Source of the DNA: Candidatus Dormiibacterota bacterium
GTDB taxonomy: Bacteria > Chloroflexota > Dormibacteria > Aeolococcales > Bog-877
NCBI GenBank assembly: GCA_003135035.1
Contig: PLDE01000084.1
Location: 1-7,437, forward strand
DNA: 7,437 nucleotides
Direction of reading: 5' to 3'
The notes beneath the pieces were generated by a model. The model searched no databases. It saw only the letters and a program-made list of their open reading frames with translations, and was not told the origin of the DNA. Below are positions 6,422 to 7,437 of this stretch, piece by piece. Within the stretch, counting starts at the first letter, position 1; every line of letters begins with the position of its first letter. The translations under genes and the position numbers were made by a program.

Positions 6422-7437
6422 GTGACCGCCCTCGGGATTCCCGAGCTTGTCACGGAGAGAGCCGAGTCCGACGGTGAGGCGGTGGCCGTCTATTGGGGCG
6501 GCCAAGTTCTCAGGTACCGGGAGTTGGAGCAGCGAGCCAACAAGCTAGCGAATTACCTGCGGGAATCCGGGGTCTCAAGGGATACCCCGGTCGGGATACT
6601 GTCGGAGCGCTCGCCCGATCTGATCATCGCCGCTCTCGCCGTCATGCGGGCGGGGGGCGCGTACCTGCCCCTCGATCCTTCCTACCCCAGCGAGCGACTC
6701 AAGTTCATGATCGAAGACTCGCGCGCGCCACTGCTTCTCTGCGGAGGGTCTGTTCCACCTGGAGGCGATCTCGGCTCTTGCCGAGTCGTGAGATTGGACT
6801 GGGAGTCGGACCCTTTGGCGACTGCCAGTGGCCAGCCGCCTTTGGGCCGGGGTGACCCCGATGACCTCGCATATGTGATCTATACGTCGGGCTCCACGGG
6901 AGCTCCCAAGGGAGTTGGGGTCACGCACCGGAGCCTGCTCAACTTGGTGCGCTGGCACCGGCGCGCCTTCGCTGTCGGTGAACGGGACCGCGCGAGCCAG
7001 CTGGCAAGTCCGGGGTTTGACGCGGCGGTCTGGGAGATCTGGCCGTACCTGACAGCTGGTGCCAGCCTCAGCATCCCGGACGATCTCACTCGGCTCGATC
7101 CGGCGCGGCTCCGTGACTGGCTGATAGCCCAAAGGGTAACCATCGGATTCGTCCCCACCCCGGTGGCGGAGGCTCTTATCGGTCTACCCTGGCCCGCCGA
7201 GGGCCCTCTGCGTACCTTGCTCACTGGCGGCGACGTGCTGCACATATTTCCCCCAGCGTCGCTCCCGTTTTCTGTTATCAATAACTACGGGCCCACTGAG
7301 GCCACGGTGGTCGCCACTTCGGGAGTCGTTCCGACCGACGGCGGCGCCTTCGCCCTTCCAGCCATCGGGCATGCCATTGACGGCGTAGAGGTTCACGTCG
7401 TCGATGAGCGTCTGCAGCAGGTTGCCAACGGTGGAAC
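6422..7437 (+). CDS. Nonribosomal peptide synthetase, N-terminal adenylation domain, predicted leucine-specific (3' end outside window)
   Basis: The frame is open from GTG 6422 to the window edge (338 codons, incomplete). It encodes the first two-thirds of an amino-acid adenylation domain, which activates an amino acid as aminoacyl-AMP for loading onto a carrier protein. Motifs appear in order: A1 LRYREL (30-35), A2 MRAGGAYLPLD (75-85), A3 YTSGSTGAPKG (154-164, ATP binding), A4 around GFDAAVWEIW (198-207) and A5 NNYGPTE (287-293). Aligned by hand to GrsA, the specificity pocket is Asp200, Ala201, Trp204, Phe243, Leu267, Gly269, Asn288, Val296 and Val297. This equals the nine variable positions of the published Leu(1) code from surfactin-type synthetases; the invariant Lys lies beyond the window. 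No condensation domain precedes it, since the fold starts within about 15 residues of the start codon. It is therefore either a loading module or a stand-alone enzyme. Motifs A6-A10 and any carrier domain are cut off. Confidence 0.95.
   Translation, partial: MTALGIPELVTERAESDGEAVAVYWGGQVLRYRELEQRANKLANYLRESGVSRDTPVGILSERSPDLIIAALAVMRAGGAYLPLDPSYPSERLKFMIEDSRAPLLLCGGSVPPGGDLGSCRVVRLDWESDPLATASGQPPLGRGDPDDLAYVIYTSGSTGAPKGVGVTHRSLLNLVRWHRRAFAVGERDRASQLASPGFDAAVWEIWPYLTAGASLSIPDDLTRLDPARLRDWLIAQRVTIGFVPTPVAEALIGLPWPAEGPLRTLLTGGDVLHIFPPASLPFSVINNYGPTEATVVATSGVVPTDGGAFALPAIGHAIDGVEVHVVDERLQQVANGG

Noticed and set aside
5826..6425. Possible extra gene on the plus strand covering the intergenic gap
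   Set aside because: Half of it overlaps the fusion gene in another frame, and the translated gap shows no hydrophobic core, motif or ribosome binding site.
5734..6453. Minus-strand frame across the same gap (239 codons)
   Set aside because: It is antisense to two well-supported genes, its composition is dominated by Arg, Pro, Ser and Gly, and it has no recognisable domain; it fits a GC-rich shadow frame.

Overview
This is a GC-rich, plus-strand-only segment with GTG starts and stop/start overlaps. It looks like an actinobacterium or a similarly GC-rich soil bacterium (Chloroflexota or Dormibacterota-like lineages are not excluded). No taxon can be fixed from the sequence alone. I saw no tRNA, rRNA, CRISPR array or insertion sequence.

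Positions 2-5947 form one compact operon of surface-glycan or glycolipid genes. It begins with the tail of a membrane protein whose start lies upstream of the window. Next come a cytosolic GT4 (GT-B fold) glycosyltransferase (217-1320), a GT2 (GT-A fold) glycosyltransferase (1317-2285), and a 1221-residue protein (2282-5947). The last joins a polytopic GT-C-like membrane domain, a beta-rich domain predicted to lie outside the membrane, one more membrane helix and a complete cytosolic GT4 domain in a single chain. Gaps are 2 nt, then ATGA and GTGA overlaps, so the genes are probably translationally coupled. A reasonable inference is a pathway in which GT4 and GT2 enzymes build a sugar chain or lipid-linked sugar on the inner face of the membrane and the fusion protein acts on both faces.

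Positions 5948-6421 are a 474-nt gap with no convincing gene and no clear intrinsic terminator. The gap contains several short inverted repeats, a palindrome next to 11-bp-spaced GTAACGG repeats, and a good ribosome binding site at its end. It is best read as the control region and 5' leader of the next gene.

From 6422 to the window end runs the start of a nonribosomal peptide synthetase (or a stand-alone adenylating enzyme). It begins directly with an adenylation domain that has motifs A1 to A5. The nine visible specificity-code residues read D-A-W-F-L-G-N-V-V, the known Leu(1) signature, so leucine is the predicted substrate. Sugar genes next to a peptide synthetase raise the possibility of a glycosylated (lipo)peptide, but the window could equally span the border between two unrelated clusters.
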